Below are positions 1 to 6,040 of a stretch of 6,740 nt of DNA, piece after piece; within the stretch, counting starts at the first letter, position 1, and each line of letters opens with the position of its first letter. Origin of the DNA: an uncultured Curtobacterium sp. (lineage in GTDB: Bacteria > Actinomycetota > Actinomycetes > Actinomycetales > Microbacteriaceae); contig CAJYIG010000028.1 of the NCBI GenBank assembly GCA_913774725.1, forward strand, positions 1-6,740, in the 5' to 3' direction. Under the pieces are notes generated by a model that saw nothing but the letters and a program-made list of their open reading frames with translations, was not told where the DNA came from and did no database searches. The position numbers and the translations under genes are program-made.

Positions 1-543
1 CGGCGTCGGCATCGCGTCGGCGGGGATCGTCAGGTTGACGCCCGCGCCGACGACGACGCTGCCGTCGGACGCGACCTGGCAGAGGATGCCGCAGACCTTG
101 CGTCCGTCGACCAGCACGTCGTTCGGCCACTTCACCAGGACACGCGGCTCCGTCGCGGGGGTGCGGTCGGTCTCGGCGTCGTCGTCCGGACGGGAGGCCC
201 GACCCGGCTCGTCGACGTCCGGCACCAGCGTGGACACCGCGTCGCGCATCGCGGTGCCGGCCACCAGGGGCAGCCACCCGCGGTCGCGGTCGTCCAGGTC
301 GGCACGGACGAGCAGGCTCACCGCGAGCGTCTGCCCGGCCGGCGCGCTCCAGGAGCGGTCGAGGCGTCCGCGCCCGGCCGTCTGGTCGAGCGTGACCACG
401 ACGCTGCCGTGCGGCCGTCCACCTGCCACGGCCAGCAGGTCGGCGTTCGTGGAGCCGGTCCGCCCGACGGCATCGAACACCCCGCCCGCGGTCTCGACGG
501 CGGCACGGGCACGCGGCAGGACGGGCGGGACGGGTGTGGACAT
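1..543 (-). CDS. birA: Biotin--[acyl-CoA carboxylase] ligase, N-terminal 181 residues
   Basis: Cytoplasmic enzyme that makes biotinyl-5'-AMP from biotin and ATP and transfers biotin to the carrier-domain lysine of biotin-dependent carboxylases. Visible motifs, in order: STNADLL (31-37); the biotin/ATP-binding loop QTAGRGRLDRSW (54-65); KWPNDVLVDGRKVCGIL (138-154) with K138 and the conserved K149; GAGVNL (166-171). Catalytic motifs begin within 35 residues of the start, so there is no N-terminal helix-turn-helix: this is a monofunctional ligase, not an E. coli-type ligase/repressor. Residues about 108-133 form an acidic, Pro/Thr-rich insertion before KWPND, where family members usually have a short link. 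The reading frame runs off the left edge at base 1, so the C-terminal domain is not seen. The ATG at 543 follows a TAGATT box by 7 bases and has no Shine-Dalgarno sequence. It is divergent from accD, which fits its role in activating the carboxylase partner subunit. Confidence 0.95.
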   Translation of the reverse strand, partial: MSTPVPPVLPRARAAVETAGGVFDAVGRTGSTNADLLAVAGGRPHGSVVVTLDQTAGRGRLDRSWSAPAGQTLAVSLLVRADLDDRDRGWLPLVAGTAMRDAVSTLVPDVDEPGRASRPDDDAETDRTPATEPRVLVKWPNDVLVDGRKVCGILCQVASDGSVVVGAGVNLTIPADAMPTP

Positions 544-550
544 GCACGCA

Positions 551-556
551 AATCTA
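551..556 (-). promoter_or_regulatory. Candidate -10 box (TAGATT) of birA, leaderless start
   Basis: On the minus strand TAGATT is followed by 7 bases (TGCGTGC) and then the birA ATG. Transcription starting the usual 6-8 bases after a -10 box would begin at or next to the start codon. There is no purine-rich ribosome binding site to offer as an alternative. No convincing -35 box is seen. The leaderless start is inferred from spacing only. Confidence 0.45.
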
Positions 557-605
557 CGGGCAGGAACCGTGGGGGTCCTCCAACCGGCCCCGTCCCGCCC
601 GCCGG

Positions 606-611
606 TAGGGT
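606..611 (+). promoter_or_regulatory. Candidate -10 box (TAGGGT) of accDE, leaderless start
   Basis: TAGGGT matches the actinobacterial TAnnnT consensus and ends 6 bases before the accD GTG at 618, so a transcript would begin at or near the start codon. No Shine-Dalgarno sequence lies in the intervening bases. A -35 box is not obvious in the C-rich stretch upstream. With the birA box on the other strand, only about 50 bp separates the two -10 elements, so the promoters lie back to back and could influence each other. An imperfect dyad (562-568 with 573-579, one mismatch) sits between them. Confidence 0.5.
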
Positions 612-617
612 GAGCGG

Positions 618-2213
618 GTGACCACAGGAGACACCCCCGACCTCTCGACCACGGCCGGTCGCCTCGCGGACCTGCGCGACCGCTACCACGAGGCCGTGAC
701 CGCCGCGGGCGAGGCGGCCATCGCGAAGCAGCACGCGAAGGGCAAGGGCACCGCCCGCGAGCGCATCGAGCAGCTCCTCGACGAGAACTCCTTCGTCGAG
801 TTCGACGAGTTCGTGCGCCACCGCACCACGTCGTTCGGCATGGACGCCAAGCGCCCGTACGGCGACGCCGTCGTGACCGGCGTCGGGACGATCCACGGCC
901 GCAACGTCGCGGTCTACGCGCAGGACTTCACCGTGTTCGGCGGGTCGCTCGGCGAGGTCGCCGGCGAGAAGATCGTCAAGGTGATGCAGCACGCGCTGAA
1001 GACCGGCGTGCCGATCATCGGCATCCTCGACTCCGGCGGCGCCCGCATCCAGGAGGGCGTCGTCGCCCGGGGCAAGTACGGCGAGATCTTCCGGTTGAAC
1101 ACGCAGGCGTCCGGGGTCATCCCGCAGATCTCGATCGTGATGGGCCCGGCGGCCGGCGGCGCGGTGTACTCCCCCGCGCTCACCGACTTCGTGATCATGG
1201 TGGACAAGACGAGCCACATGTTCGTCACCGGCCCCGACGTCATCAAGACCGTCACCGGCGAGGACGTCGGCTTCGAGGAGCTCGGCGGCGCGCAGACCCA
1301 CAACGCCGTCTCCGGTGTGGCGCACTACCTGGCCGAGGACGAGTCCGACGCCCTCGACTACGCGCGGTCGCTCGTCGGGTTCCTGCCGGACAACAACCTG
1401 TCCGACCCGCCGGCGTACGACGTCGCCCCGGAGCTCGAGACGACCGACGCCGACCACGAGCTCGACGTCGTCATCCCCGACTCGACGAACCAGCCGTACG
1501 ACGTCACCACGATCGTCGAGCACATCGTCGACGACGGCGAGTTCCTCGAGGTCCAGCCGCTCTTCGCGCCGAACATCATGGTCGGCTTCGGTCGCGTCGA
1601 GGGCCGCACGGTCGGCATCATCGCGAACCAGCCGCAGGCGATGGCCGGCACGCTGAACATCGACGCCGGCGAGAAGGCCGCGCGCTTCGTCCGGTTCTGC
1701 GACGCGTTCGACATCCCGATCCTGACGCTCGTCGACGTCCCCGGCTACCTGCCCGGCACCGACCAGGAGTGGACCGGTGTGATCCGCCGCGGCGCGAAGC
1801 TGCTGTACGCGTACGCCGAGGCGACCGTGCCGCTCGTCACCGTCATCACGCGCAAGGCGTACGGCGGTGCCTACATCGTCATGGGGTCGAAGCAGCTCGG
1901 TGCGGACATCAACCTGGCGTGGCCGACCGCCGAGATCGCGGTGATGGGCGGTCAGGGCGCCGTCAACATCCTCTACCGCGCCGAGATCAAGCGTGCCGAG
2001 GAAGCGGGCGAGGACGTCGCCGCGGTCCGCACCCGGCTCGCGAACGAGTACACGTACAACGTGGCGTCGCCGTACCTCGCGGCCGAGCGCGGTGAACTCG
2101 ACGGCATCATCCAGCCGCACGCGACCCGCGTCTCGGTCATCAAGGCGCTGCGGGCACTCCGGGGGAAGCGCGCGTCGCTGCCGCCGAAGAAGCACGGGAA
2201 CATCCCGCTCTGA
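618..2213 (+). CDS. accD: Acyl-CoA carboxylase beta subunit (carboxyltransferase)
   Basis: Carboxyltransferase subunit of an actinobacterial acyl-CoA carboxylase. It moves the carboxyl group from biotin on the alpha subunit to acetyl- or propionyl-CoA, giving malonyl- or methylmalonyl-CoA for lipid synthesis. Length is 531 residues, full for the family. The N-terminal half (CoA side) carries [14 protein letters not shown] (135-148) and [17 protein letters not shown] (175-191), the oxyanion-hole glycine motifs. The C-terminal half (biotin side) carries [14 protein letters not shown] (372-385), [13 protein letters not shown] (413-425) and [18 protein letters not shown] (435-452). Residue 420 is Ile, aligning by motif and number with Ile420 of Streptomyces AccB rather than Asp422 of PccB. 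That suggests acetyl-CoA is accepted as well as propionyl-CoA. The GTG start is set by the TAGGGT box just upstream and the normal family N-terminus ([13 protein letters not shown]). It overlaps accE by one base. A propionyl-specific or accD5-like assignment cannot be excluded from sequence alone. Confidence 0.97.
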   Translation: MTTGDTPDLSTTAGRLADLRDRYHEAVTAAGEAAIAKQHAKGKGTARERIEQLLDENSFVEFDEFVRHRTTSFGMDAKRPYGDAVVTGVGTIHGRNVAVYAQDFTVFGGSLGEVAGEKIVKVMQHALKTGVPIIGILDSGGARIQEGVVARGKYGEIFRLNTQASGVIPQISIVMGPAAGGAVYSPALTDFVIMVDKTSHMFVTGPDVIKTVTGEDVGFEELGGAQTHNAVSGVAHYLAEDESDALDYARSLVGFLPDNNLSDPPAYDVAPELETTDADHELDVVIPDSTNQPYDVTTIVEHIVDDGEFLEVQPLFAPNIMVGFGRVEGRTVGIIANQPQAMAGTLNIDAGEKAARFVRFCDAFDIPILTLVDVPGYLPGTDQEWTGVIRRGAKLLYAYAEATVPLVTVITRKAYGGAYIVMGSKQLGADINLAWPTAEIAVMGGQGAVNILYRAEIKRAEEAGEDVAAVRTRLANEYTYNVASPYLAAERGELDGIIQPHATRVSVIKALRALRGKRASLPPKKHGNIPL

Positions 2214-2512
2214 TGGGCAGGCACGCAGCACACGTCCCCGCTGACGCCGCGGTCCCCGAGGGGACGGCAGCGTCCACGCCGGACGGGGCCACCGGTCCGG
2301 TCGTCGCGGACGTCCGCGTCGTCGCCGGCGACCCGTCGCCGGAGGAGCTCGCGGCCGTCGTGGCCGTCCTCCAGCGACAGGCCGACGAGGCCGCTGCGCT
2401 CGGTCGAGCCGAGGTCACCGGGTCACCGCGCTCGGGCTGGGACGCGTCCGCTCGGGGTCTCCGCCGCCCGCTGGAGCACGGTCACGGCGCCTGGAGCCGG
2501 TCCCTGCGCTGA
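2213..2512 (+). CDS. accE: Acyl-CoA carboxylase epsilon subunit
   Basis: Small non-catalytic subunit, typical of actinobacterial acyl-CoA carboxylases, that stabilises the alpha-beta complex and raises its activity. The 99-residue protein has a variable Ala/Pro-rich N-terminus (1-33). The family core follows: VRVVAGDPSPEELAAVVAVL (34-53), a strand followed by a helix. The basic C-terminal tail has the usual spaced W and R residues (SGWDASARGLRRPLEHG at 74-90, then GAWSRS). The start ATG shares its A with the accD stop (TGATG), so translation is probably coupled. No strong ribosome binding site precedes it. It is the last gene of the unit and is followed 38 bp later by a hairpin terminator. 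Genes for the biotinylated alpha subunit and Maf, often near accE in actinomycetes, do not follow here. Confidence 0.9.
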   Translation: MGRHAAHVPADAAVPEGTAASTPDGATGPVVADVRVVAGDPSPEELAAVVAVLQRQADEAAALGRAEVTGSPRSGWDASARGLRRPLEHGHGAWSRSLR

Positions 2513-2550
2513 GCCCGGCTGGGTTGCGGGGACCCGTACGTCAGCCGCTG

Positions 2551-2577
2551 GACCCCCGTCGTCCATCGACGGGGGTC
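2551..2577 (+). terminator. Hairpin terminator of accDE
   Basis: A perfect 11-bp inverted repeat, GACCCCCGTCG (2551-2561) and CGACGGGGGTC (2567-2577), with a 5-base loop, lies 38 bp after the accE stop. The bases after it (TTGTGCG) are only weakly T-rich, as is common for terminators in high-GC actinomycetes. The stem is symmetrical, so it could also stop leftward transcription. Confidence 0.8.
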
Positions 2578-2685
2578 TTGTGCGTCCGGGGGTACCGGAG
2601 GCACGATGTACCCCTGTCGCACGACGCAACCCGGCCCTGGCCGCACGGTTGCAGGGTGCACTTCCCGGTCGGTCTCCCCTCGATC

Positions 2686-2734
2686 GGGGGACAACGTCGC
2701 TGTTGCAGCACCGGATGTGCGCAATTTGTCCCCC
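2686..2734. repeat. Composite inverted repeat with nested hairpin
   Basis: GGGGGACAA (2686-2694) is exactly complementary to TTGTCCCCC (2726-2734). Within the 31-base spacer, TTGC-A-GCAC (2703-2711) pairs with GTGCGCAA (2717-2724), leaving one bulged A and a 5-base loop. The two stems are nearly stacked on the right (1 base between) and separated by 8 bases on the left, giving about 17 pairs in total. CCCC at 2676-2679 can alternatively pair with the G run at 2686-2690, so two mutually exclusive folds are possible. The role is unknown: a structured RNA segment, a protein-binding dyad, or a remnant of a small mobile repeat. Confidence 0.55.
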
Positions 2735-2824
2735 ATAATGACGACTGACACGGCCTCTCACCGAGGGCATCATTGTTCGTGTTCGGTGTCCTTCACAGAA
2801 GAACATCGTTGGTCGGTGGCCGAC

Positions 2825-2830
2825 TAGGGT
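2825..2830 (+). promoter_or_regulatory. Possible -10 box (TAGGGT) ahead of a hairpin pair
   Basis: TAGGGT is identical to the box proposed for accDE. A transcript from it would start near 2837 and run through the stems at 2851-2887 and 2895-2923, about 90 nucleotides. No recognisable -35 lies at 16-18 bases upstream, and TTGGTC at 2809 is too close. It could be chance. Confidence 0.2.
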
Positions 2831-2850
2831 ACGACGCCTCCGACCAGCTG

Positions 2851-2887
2851 CGAGCCAGGGCGACATTCGGGTTGTCGCTCAGGCTCG
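2851..2887 (+). other. Strong hairpin; possible small-RNA domain
   Basis: Bases 2851-2865 pair with 2873-2887: CGAGCC, then one A-A mismatch, then GGGCGACA against TGTCGCTC with one G-U pair, closing a 7-base loop (2866-2872). That is 14 paired positions out of 15. Outer bases ACGAC (2831-2835) or CGACC (2841-2845) can pair with the GGTCGT region (2888-2893), extending the structure. It sits 7 bases before the 2895-2923 stem. It does not match any RNA family recognised by eye (not tmRNA, RNase P, SRP RNA, tRNA or a riboswitch). With no plus-strand gene downstream, it is either an independent small RNA or a tandem terminator for the minus-strand operon. Confidence 0.35.
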
Positions 2888-2894
2888 GGTCGTG

Positions 2895-2923
2895 AACGGG
2901 CCGGTCCCTCGGACCGGCCCGTT
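2895..2923 (-). terminator. Hairpin terminator of the two-component operon, possibly bidirectional
   Basis: A perfect 13-bp stem, AACGGGCCGGTCC (2895-2907) and GGACCGGCCCGTT (2911-2923), with a 3-base loop. It starts 45 bp past the stop codon of the last minus-strand gene, the expected place for its terminator. No T run follows on the minus strand. On the plus strand it is followed by a repeated heptamer, GTTCCCC GTTCCCC (2921-2934), then GTTACC, so it could equally end a plus-strand transcript from the intergenic region. Confidence 0.7.
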
Positions 2924-2968
2924 CCCCGTTCCCCGTTACCGGGACCCCGCCCTACCCCGGGTGCAGCC

Positions 2969-4015
2969 TCAGACCGCCGCGCGGCGCGGGATCTCGGTCC
3001 AGAGCACCACGGAGTCGTCCTCGTCCTCGTCGTCGTCGAGACCGGCACCGAGCGCCGCGGACTCGCTCGCGGCGGTGTCGAGTCGCAGCCCGACGATCGT
3101 GACCGCGGCGTCCGACCCCTCGGCCACCGTGCGGACGATGACGTTGTCCGCGTCCCGGGCACGACGCAGGGCGTCCGCGATCTCGGCGTGCACGCGGCGG
3201 AGGTCGTCCATCTCGAGGTCGTCGAGCCCGCCGTCGTCGTGCAGCTGCACCGTGGCGCCGCGACGCCGCAGGCGCATCACCTCGTCGCGCACGTCGTCCG
3301 ACAGCAGGGACCGACCGCGGATCTCGTCGCGGATGGCCTGTTCGAGGTGCAGGCACTCCGACCGCTCGTCGTCGGTCAGGTCGCCGTCCCGTTCGATGAC
3401 CCGCTCGAGCATCGGCAGCGCCATCCTCGTCGTCTGGCTCAGCCGGAACTGCCGCTCGAACACGTGCGCGTCCTGCGCGGCCTGCCAGTCCGCGGTCTCC
3501 TGCTCGGCGCGCAGGAACTCCTGCGTGGTCCGTGTGGCCCGGTCCATCGCCACGGCGAACCCGGTGGCGACCGCCACCCAGGTGAGGTTGCCGACCAGGC
3601 CCAGGTCGCCGAACGCTCCGGGGCCCGCCCAGACCACGACGAAGAGGGTGACGAACACGACCCCGGCCCAGGCGAAGGCCCGACGACCCCGCACGACGAG
3701 CACCACCATGAGCGTGCCGACGGCGGCCACCCACCAGGTGGTCGAGTCGTTCTTGTCCGCCAGGTCGACCACCGGGGCGGCGATGACCGGCATGACCAGG
3801 GCGGTGGCGAGCGAGAAGCACGCGGCCCAGACGGGCAGGGGGCGGCCGGGGAGGAAGATAGCCACGCCGCTCGCAGCGGCGTAGAGCGCCATGCACGTGA
3901 GCACCGGACCGACCTCGGTGACCGTCGCCAACGACGCCACGCCGAGGACGAGGTGGAAGACGGAGAACAGCGCGGCGAGCCCGATGGCGATGCCGGCGGG
4001 GAGCGAGACCCTCAC
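2969..4015 (-). CDS. Six-TM membrane protein with degenerate histidine-kinase-like C-terminus
   Basis: A 348-residue membrane protein, third gene of the two-component operon. The GTG at 4015 overlaps the kinase stop as GTGA and begins just before the first membrane helix, so it is preferred over longer in-frame starts inside the kinase gene. Six hydrophobic segments lie near residues 8-30, 36-55, 61-83, 94-109, 112-130 and 139-157. A charged helical stretch follows (158-237, with ECLHLEQAIRDEIRGR at 220-235). Next comes a strand/helix region resembling a kinase ATPase fold (RRRGATVQLHDDGG at 250-263; a helix at 270-289; VVLWTEIP at 336-343). No N-box Asn-x-x-x-His, DxGxG or second glycine box is present, and the phosphoacceptor His is not evident (H184 is only a possibility). 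An acidic run lies at 327-334. The most likely role is a catalytically dead partner that senses a signal or modulates the adjacent kinase, inferred from operon position and the shared layout. The precise family is not recognised. Confidence 0.92.
   Translation of the reverse strand: MRVSLPAGIAIGLAALFSVFHLVLGVASLATVTEVGPVLTCMALYAAASGVAIFLPGRPLPVWAACFSLATALVMPVIAAPVVDLADKNDSTTWWVAAVGTLMVVLVVRGRRAFAWAGVVFVTLFVVVWAGPGAFGDLGLVGNLTWVAVATGFAVAMDRATRTTQEFLRAEQETADWQAAQDAHVFERQFRLSQTTRMALPMLERVIERDGDLTDDERSECLHLEQAIRDEIRGRSLLSDDVRDEVMRLRRRGATVQLHDDGGLDDLEMDDLRRVHAEIADALRRARDADNVIVRTVAEGSDAAVTIVGLRLDTAASESAALGAGLDDDEDEDDSVVLWTEIPRRAAV
3014..3037. repeat. Trinucleotide-like tract encoding an acidic run
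   Basis: On the plus strand this is a run of TCG/TCC-type triplets; on the coding minus strand it encodes eight consecutive Asp/Glu residues (327-334) in a loop of the pseudokinase-like domain. Length changes here would stay in frame. The tract is short, and nothing else suggests phase variation. Confidence 0.5.
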
Positions 4016-5313
4016 GCCTGCGCCCCCGGGTGCCACTCGAGCCGGATCCGGGTGCCCGCGCCCGGGTTGCTCGCGACCACGGCCGTGCCACCCACGGCCT
4101 GGACACGTTCGATGATCGACCGACGCACGCCGAGGCGCGCGGTCGGGACCGCCCCGAGGTCGAAGCCGGCGCCGTCGTCCCCGACCTCCACGTGCACCGA
4201 AGCGCCGCGCTGCTCGACACGCACCCACCGGTCGACCTCGGGTCCGCCGGCGTGCTGCACGCTGTTCACCGACGCCTGCAGTGCCGCCGAGGCCAGCGCG
4301 TCGGCCACCGTCGCGGGCACCCGCATCCCACCGACCGGTGCGTCGCGGAGGTGCACCGGGGCCGCCAGCGCGCCCACCGCGGCGGTGATCCGCCCGCGGA
4401 GCTCGTGGACCGTCACCGGCGGGGCCTCGCCGGGCAGGTCCGCTGCGGCAGCGGCCAGGTGGTCGATCGCGTTCCGCGCCATCCGGGCGGCGAGCGCCTT
4501 CGCCTCGGGGCTGTGCGCGCGCGCTGCCGAGAGCAACGTCGTCAGGACACTGTCGTGGACGATCGCGTCGACCTGCACGCGCTCGACCTCGGTGGCGTGC
4601 TCACGGATCGCGGACGAGTAGCGGCGGACCGCGGTGGCCTGTGCGGTGTCCACGGCGGCTGCGGCGCGGCGGAGGAGCACCGCGATGACGAGCACGCCGC
4701 CGCTGAGGATCGCCGTGTACACGCCCTGCAGGAACGCGCCCTGTCCGGCACCTCCGCCGACCGGGCTCAGGCGCACGACGACGTAGACGGCCGGGACGAG
4801 CGCGGTGTACACCGTCGCCCGCCACGGCGCGAAACCCATCGCCGCCGCGGTCGACGCCACCGTGCAGAACCACCACGGCCACGGGTACCGGTCGTCGGGG
4901 ATCGGCCTGCTGACGATGAGCGGCCAGGTCACGAGCACGACGAGGAAGAGCAGGGCGCACACGATCTGCGCGACCTGGGCCAGGCGCTGGACGAACGCCG
5001 ACACCCCCACGAACACCAGTGCGGCGCCGAACGCGACCGCCGTCACGGGTCCCCAGACCGGGTCGAGGTACGGCAGCTGTCCGACGACCAGCGGCGCGTA
5101 GACCGCGCCGTACCCGACCGCGGCGAGCGCGATGAGGATCGCGAAGAGCCGCTCGACGGACGCCTGCGTGATGGTCGGCCGGACACCGCGCAGCGGGTCG
5201 ACCCCGAACGGCGCCGGGTCGACCGCTCCCGCACCGTCCGTCGGGGCCCCCGCGACACCGGTCGCCCGTGGCTCCGCGCCCGACGGACGGGCCGGTCCGG
5301 CCGTGGTGGCCAT
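4012..5313 (-). CDS. Membrane sensor histidine kinase, partner of the adjacent response regulator
   Basis: Inner-membrane sensor kinase (433 residues) that should autophosphorylate on His and pass phosphate to the regulator encoded just upstream. Residues 1-50 form a Pro/Ala-rich cytoplasmic leader. Six hydrophobic segments follow at about 54-77, 86-104, 114-134, 147-162, 166-181 and 194-214, then a helix/linker (215-248). The dimerisation helix contains VDAIVHDSVLTTLL, with H253 as likely phosphoacceptor followed by Asp, as in NarL-partner kinases. The ATPase domain has an N box QASVNSVQHAG (N350, H354), G1 box GDDGAGFD (378-385), G2 region LGVRRSI (394-400) and a final glycine pair NPGAGTRI (416-423). 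No extracytoplasmic domain is present, so the signal is probably sensed in or at the membrane. The ATG lies 5 bp after the regulator stop with little ribosome binding sequence, implying translational coupling. The signal is unknown. Confidence 0.95.
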   Translation of the reverse strand: MATTAGPARPSGAEPRATGVAGAPTDGAGAVDPAPFGVDPLRGVRPTITQASVERLFAILIALAAVGYGAVYAPLVVGQLPYLDPVWGPVTAVAFGAALVFVGVSAFVQRLAQVAQIVCALLFLVVLVTWPLIVSRPIPDDRYPWPWWFCTVASTAAAMGFAPWRATVYTALVPAVYVVVRLSPVGGGAGQGAFLQGVYTAILSGGVLVIAVLLRRAAAAVDTAQATAVRRYSSAIREHATEVERVQVDAIVHDSVLTTLLSAARAHSPEAKALAARMARNAIDHLAAAAADLPGEAPPVTVHELRGRITAAVGALAAPVHLRDAPVGGMRVPATVADALASAALQASVNSVQHAGGPEVDRWVRVEQRGASVHVEVGDDGAGFDLGAVPTARLGVRRSIIERVQAVGGTAVVASNPGAGTRIRLEWHPGAQA

Positions 5314-5318
5314 CGGGA

Positions 5319-6035
5319 TCAGCGACCGTCGGTGTCGGGGTCGATGCCCGAGTCGAGCCCGGGCAGGATGCCGTCCTCCACCGCACGGCGCAGCAGGTCG
5401 ACCTTCGTCGGAGCCGGCCGGCCGACCTCGACGTACTTCACGCGGATGCGGTCGAGGTACTCGCGCGCGGTCGAGTACCCGATGCCGAGCTGCTGGGCCG
5501 CGAGCTTGAGCGGCAGGCCCGAGGCGTAGAGGTGCAGGATCTCGCGCTCACGACGACCGAGCTGCGCCTTCGCGAAGTCCCGGTCGGCGTCGATCGCGCT
5601 CGCCCACTCGAGGTTGTTGAGCACGTCCCCGCGGGCGACGGTCGCGACGGCCGCCATCACGGTCTTCGTCGCGGACGACTTCGGGATGACCCCGGCTGCC
5701 CCTGCTGCCAGTGCCTCGCGCACACTCGCGACGCGGTCGGCGATCGAGTGGACGAGCACCGCGGAACCGGTGCCCTGCACACCCTTCACGTTCGCGGTGA
5801 CCGTCGAGCCGTCGCCGAGCGACAGGTCGAGCACGACGACGTCGACCTCGCGTCCCCCGAGCTGCGCGACGTACTCGGGGACGCTCGCGGCCGTGAGCAC
5901 CACCTCGAAGCCCTCGTTCTGGCACGCTGCCTGGATGCCGAGCCGCACGGACTCGTGGTCGTCGACGATCGCGACGCGGACGGGCCTGGTGGCCAGTCCG
6001 GTCGCTCCGCTGCTGGTGTTCGTGTCTGCTGCCAC
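5319..6035 (-). CDS. NarL/LuxR-family DNA-binding response regulator
   Basis: Cytoplasmic transcription factor (238 residues) activated by phosphorylation from the downstream kinase. Receiver domain at about 19-135: acidic pair D25-D26 in VAIVDDHESVRLG, phosphoacceptor D70 in VDVVVLDLSLGDG, switch S97 in LVHSIAD, and conserved K119 in GVIPKSSA. The C-terminal helix-turn-helix (about 158-200) reads LGRREREILHLYASG, then LKLAAQQLGIGYSTAREYL. The scaffold is LuxR-like, but the usual TVxxH recognition-helix pattern is replaced by STAREYLDRIR, a divergent subgroup. An extra predicted helix (210-223) follows. The GTG start is supported by GAGAGG five bases upstream. It is first gene of a three-gene minus-strand operon with the kinase and the pseudokinase-like membrane protein. 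A dyad around a -10-like box upstream suggests autoregulation. Target genes cannot be told from the window. Confidence 0.96.
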   Translation of the reverse strand: MAADTNTSSGATGLATRPVRVAIVDDHESVRLGIQAACQNEGFEVVLTAASVPEYVAQLGGREVDVVVLDLSLGDGSTVTANVKGVQGTGSAVLVHSIADRVASVREALAAGAAGVIPKSSATKTVMAAVATVARGDVLNNLEWASAIDADRDFAKAQLGRREREILHLYASGLPLKLAAQQLGIGYSTAREYLDRIRVKYVEVGRPAPTKVDLLRRAVEDGILPGLDSGIDPDTDGR

Positions 6036-6040
6036 GGTGG

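Larger units (their letters stand above)
2578..2850. other. AT-richer intergenic stretch with several dyads and no convincing gene
   Basis: Part of a 456-bp gene-free gap between converging operons (accE ends at 2512, the next coding end is 2969). Bases 2701-2820 contain 66 G+C of 120 (55 percent, hand count), well below the flanking genes. Visible structures are: GGGGTAC (2589-2595) with GTACCCC (2608-2614) around a 12-base loop; CCCTG (2635-2639) with CAGGG (2652-2656); the composite dyad at 2686-2734, listed separately; and CTTC/GAAG at 2791-2801. A CATAAT (2734-2739) and a TAGGGT (2825-2830) resemble -10 boxes but have no good -35 partners. A 73-codon plus-strand frame (2606-2827) has a GGAGG four bases before its ATG, but about 63 percent GC at third codon positions by hand count, so it is not called as a gene. 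Confidence 0.6.

Noticed and set aside
318..2231. Long minus-strand open frame (637 codons) opposite accD
   Set aside because: It is antisense to the well-conserved carboxylase. Its Arg/Asp/Val-rich low-complexity product is typical of the complement of high-GC3 coding DNA, and it has no recognisable domain.
2482..2751. 89-codon minus-strand frame across the accE end, terminator and gap
   Set aside because: It overlaps accE and the accDE terminator and has no ribosome binding site or recognisable family.
2578..2968. Known RNA genes (tmRNA, RNase P RNA, SRP RNA, tRNA) or CRISPR repeats
   Set aside because: None of the conserved core sequences, a CCA end, a cloverleaf or regularly spaced direct repeats could be found. 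The only tandem repeat is the short GTTCCCC pair at 2921-2934.
4016..4228. Longer start (4228) for the third operon gene
   Set aside because: The added 71 residues are an Arg/Gly-rich translation of the kinase gene in another frame. The GTG at 4015, overlapping the kinase stop and leading straight into a membrane helix, is the natural start.
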